From positions 1-24,645 of the forward strand of contig CAWIHA010000042.1 of assembly GCA_963835855.1 (NCBI GenBank): 24,645 nucleotides of DNA, written 5' to 3'. Each line of letters opens with the position of its first letter. The first letter of the stretch is position 1. The notes under the pieces are model-generated. The model searched no databases, was not told the origin of the DNA, and was given only the letters and a program-made list of their open reading frames with translations. Shown in pieces: positions 23,046 through 24,645 of the stretch. Origin of the DNA: CAWIHA01 sp963835855. GTDB lineage: Bacteria > Acidobacteriota > Terriglobia > Bryobacterales > Bryobacteraceae. The position numbers and the translations under genes are program-made.

Positions 23046-24645
23046 CTAGATCCGGTGGAAGCCCTTCAGAATGTCCCGCAAGGAATAGCGCAGCGCGATC
23101 GGGCGGCCGTGCGGGCAGCTCATCGGGCAATCCGTGGCGGCGAGCGCCCGTAGCAGGGCCTCCATTTTCCCCTGGTCGAGCCGCATGTTGGCCTTGATCG
23201 CGGCGCGGCAGGCAATCGACGCCGCAATTGCGCGCCGCAAATCGTCGAGTGAGACCCGGCGCAGCTCGCGCTCTGCGATTTCAAGGATCTCGAAGATCAC
23301 ACGCTCAATGTCGGCGGCGCCGATGCCCGCGGGTGCAGCTTTCACCGCGATCGTCCGCTGCCCGAACGGCTCGGTCTCAAAGCCAATGGCGTGGAGTTCG
23401 TCTGCGATGCGGTCGTAATCCGCCTCTTGTGCGGGCGTGAGCTGAATGATCATCGGCACAAGCAGACGCTGCATCTCCGAACGGCCAGCGGCGCGCTGCT
23501 TGAGAATCCGCTCGAAGAGAATGCGCTCGTGCGCGACGTGCTGGTCGATGATCCAGACGCCATCGCGCCCCGCCGCGACAATAAAGCTCTCATGGATCTG
23601 CCCAAGCGGCCGCAAGTCGGCCAGCGCCGAAAGGCTCGCCACCGGCTCCGCGATCGCCTCCGCGGGAAACCCGCTGTGCGTTTCCGGCATCGGAATCCGC
23701 AATTGACCTTCTTCAACCGACGACGGCTGCTGAACCGGGATCGGCGGAGCGCTGAAATCAAAGCGTGGGGCCGGATGCGCTTGGGCGCCGCGCAGGGTGA
23801 ATTCCGGCAGCGCGCTCACGTCTGCGGGCTCGGCGGCGCCCGGGAGTTCGGATGCCGGCGCATCGCGCCAAGTCTGGTCCTCAATGCGCTGCGAGAACTC
23901 AGAGTACGGCAGCCCCGCGGCGGGCTGCGGATTCCGAGCTCCGGCCCGCGGATACAAGTTCGCCGTGAGCGGCAGCGCCGGGACCGGCTTCGATTCGATG
24001 AGCACGTTGCGGATGGTGTCGCGCACGAAATCGTGCACGAAAGACTGCTGACGGAACCGCACCTCGGTTTTGGAGGGGTGCACGTTCACATCGACTTCCT
24101 CGCAATCGCACTCGAGAAATAGCAGCGCAAACGGGAAGCAGGCCGGCGGGATCAAGTTGTGATAAGCGGACGAAATCGCGTGCAGCAGCAGACGGTCGCG
24201 GATAAGGCGGCGGTTCACGAACAGAAAAATCGAGTTGCGATTCAGCTTTTGAATCTGCGGCCGGGAGATGAACCCGCGCAGGCGGAAAACTCTCAGCGCG
24301 GACGGGTCTTCCGGCGGTTCGCCCCGCGATTCCATATCCAGCCGGGTCTCGCGCACCCCGAAATCGACCAACTCATCGAGCGTCTGGCTCCCGAACACCT
24401 GGTACACGCGGTCGCGCAGGTTCTCGACCGGCGTGACGTTCAACAATTCCCTTTCCTCGTGAATCAGCAGAAAAGTCTTGTCGGGGTTGGCGAGGCTGTA
24501 GTGCGTGACCAACGACGCGATGTGCGCCAGTTCGGTCTGCTCCGAGCGCAGGAATTTTCGCCGCGCGGGGACGTTATAGAACAGGTCGCGCACTGTGACG
24601 TGCGTTCCCGGGGCGAGCGCGGCCTCTTCGCACCGCAGCATTTTT
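23046..24645 (-). CDS. mutL: MutL mismatch repair protein, N-terminus cut by window edge
   Basis: About 532 C-terminal residues are visible; the ATPase motifs lie beyond the right edge. The first visible part has GTHVTVRDLFYNVPARRKFL (end of the GHKL ATPase), then the transducer domain with GFISRPQIQKLNRNSIFLFVNRR and VDVNVHPSKTEVRF. A Pro/Ala-rich linker follows, then the dimerisation/endonuclease domain. Nuclease motifs are present: DQHVAHERILFE (the usual DQHAxxExxxxE with Ala replaced by Val), ACRAAIKAN and SCPHGRP. This is the type of MutL that nicks DNA itself, as in bacteria without MutH. It matches MutS-partner function in strand-specific repair. Confidence 0.95.
   Translation of the reverse strand, partial: KMLRCEEAALAPGTHVTVRDLFYNVPARRKFLRSEQTELAHIASLVTHYSLANPDKTFLLIHEERELLNVTPVENLRDRVYQVFGSQTLDELVDFGVRETRLDMESRGEPPEDPSALRVFRLRGFISRPQIQKLNRNSIFLFVNRRLIRDRLLLHAISSAYHNLIPPACFPFALLFLECDCEEVDVNVHPSKTEVRFRQQSFVHDFVRDTIRNVLIESKPVPALPLTANLYPRAGARNPQPAAGLPYSEFSQRIEDQTWRDAPASELPGAAEPADVSALPEFTLRGAQAHPAPRFDFSAPPIPVQQPSSVEEGQLRIPMPETHSGFPAEAIAEPVASLSALADLRPLGQIHESFIVAAGRDGVWIIDQHVAHERILFERILKQRAAGRSEMQRLLVPMIIQLTPAQEADYDRIADELHAIGFETEPFGQRTIAVKAAPAGIGAADIERVIFEILEIAERELRRVSLDDLRRAIAASIACRAAIKANMRLDQGKMEALLRALAATDCPMSCPHGRPIALRYSLRDILKGFHRI

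Overview
The window is high-GC bacterial chromosome. Genes are tightly packed on both strands, and start codons include GTG. Lineage is inferred from content only, since no rRNA or other marker is present: the secreted 'NPELIPD'-type protein, the YD-repeat proteins and the general gene content suggest an Acidobacteriota genome, perhaps of the Solibacter/Bryobacter kind. No tRNA, rRNA, CRISPR array or intact insertion sequence was seen.

Layout. Positions 1-4040 are accessory in character. Two paralogous YD-repeat (RHS-like) proteins, one cut by the left edge, flank a small two-helix membrane protein. They are followed by a free-standing Clp N-domain-like protein and a two-gene operon of secreted proteins with its own promoter. 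Positions 4163-6797 hold a divergent pair: an ArnT/PMT-like glycosyltransferase and a DsbA-like thioredoxin-fold protein. Positions 7125-11382 encode an RND efflux pair (lipoprotein adaptor plus MdtB/MdtC-like permease); the permease is broken by two single-base insertions. Positions 11494-18532 are a complete-looking histidine operon read leftward: leader peptide, hisI, hisG, hisD, hisC, a HAD phosphatase, hisB, hisH, hisF, hisA. Divergent from it lies a MerR-type regulator. It is followed by an S41 C-terminal processing protease, a long eukaryote-type GMP synthetase carrying one frameshift, a small PIN-toxin (VapC) remnant, and mutL, cut by the right edge.

The strongest find is in the gap upstream of hisI. 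A 21-codon leader ORF contains His-His-Arg-His-His. It is followed by a GC-rich hairpin with a T tract. An exact copy of the 3' arm of that hairpin overlaps the leader stop codon, so terminator and antiterminator are mutually exclusive. This is a classic ribosome-mediated attenuator, found by reading the sequence; it lies in a region where a longer overlapping ORF in another frame hides it. The genes from hisI to hisA overlap or abut with gaps of 4 bp or less, so one leader could control the whole pathway. A HAD phosphatase translationally coupled between hisC and hisB is the natural candidate for the otherwise missing histidinol-phosphatase step. No hisE is present in the window.

Three single-base insertions, two in the RND permease and one in guaA, break otherwise fully conserved proteins. 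All three sit at or beside a GAGCTC hexamer. They look more like sequence or assembly errors than biology, but the shared context deserves a check.
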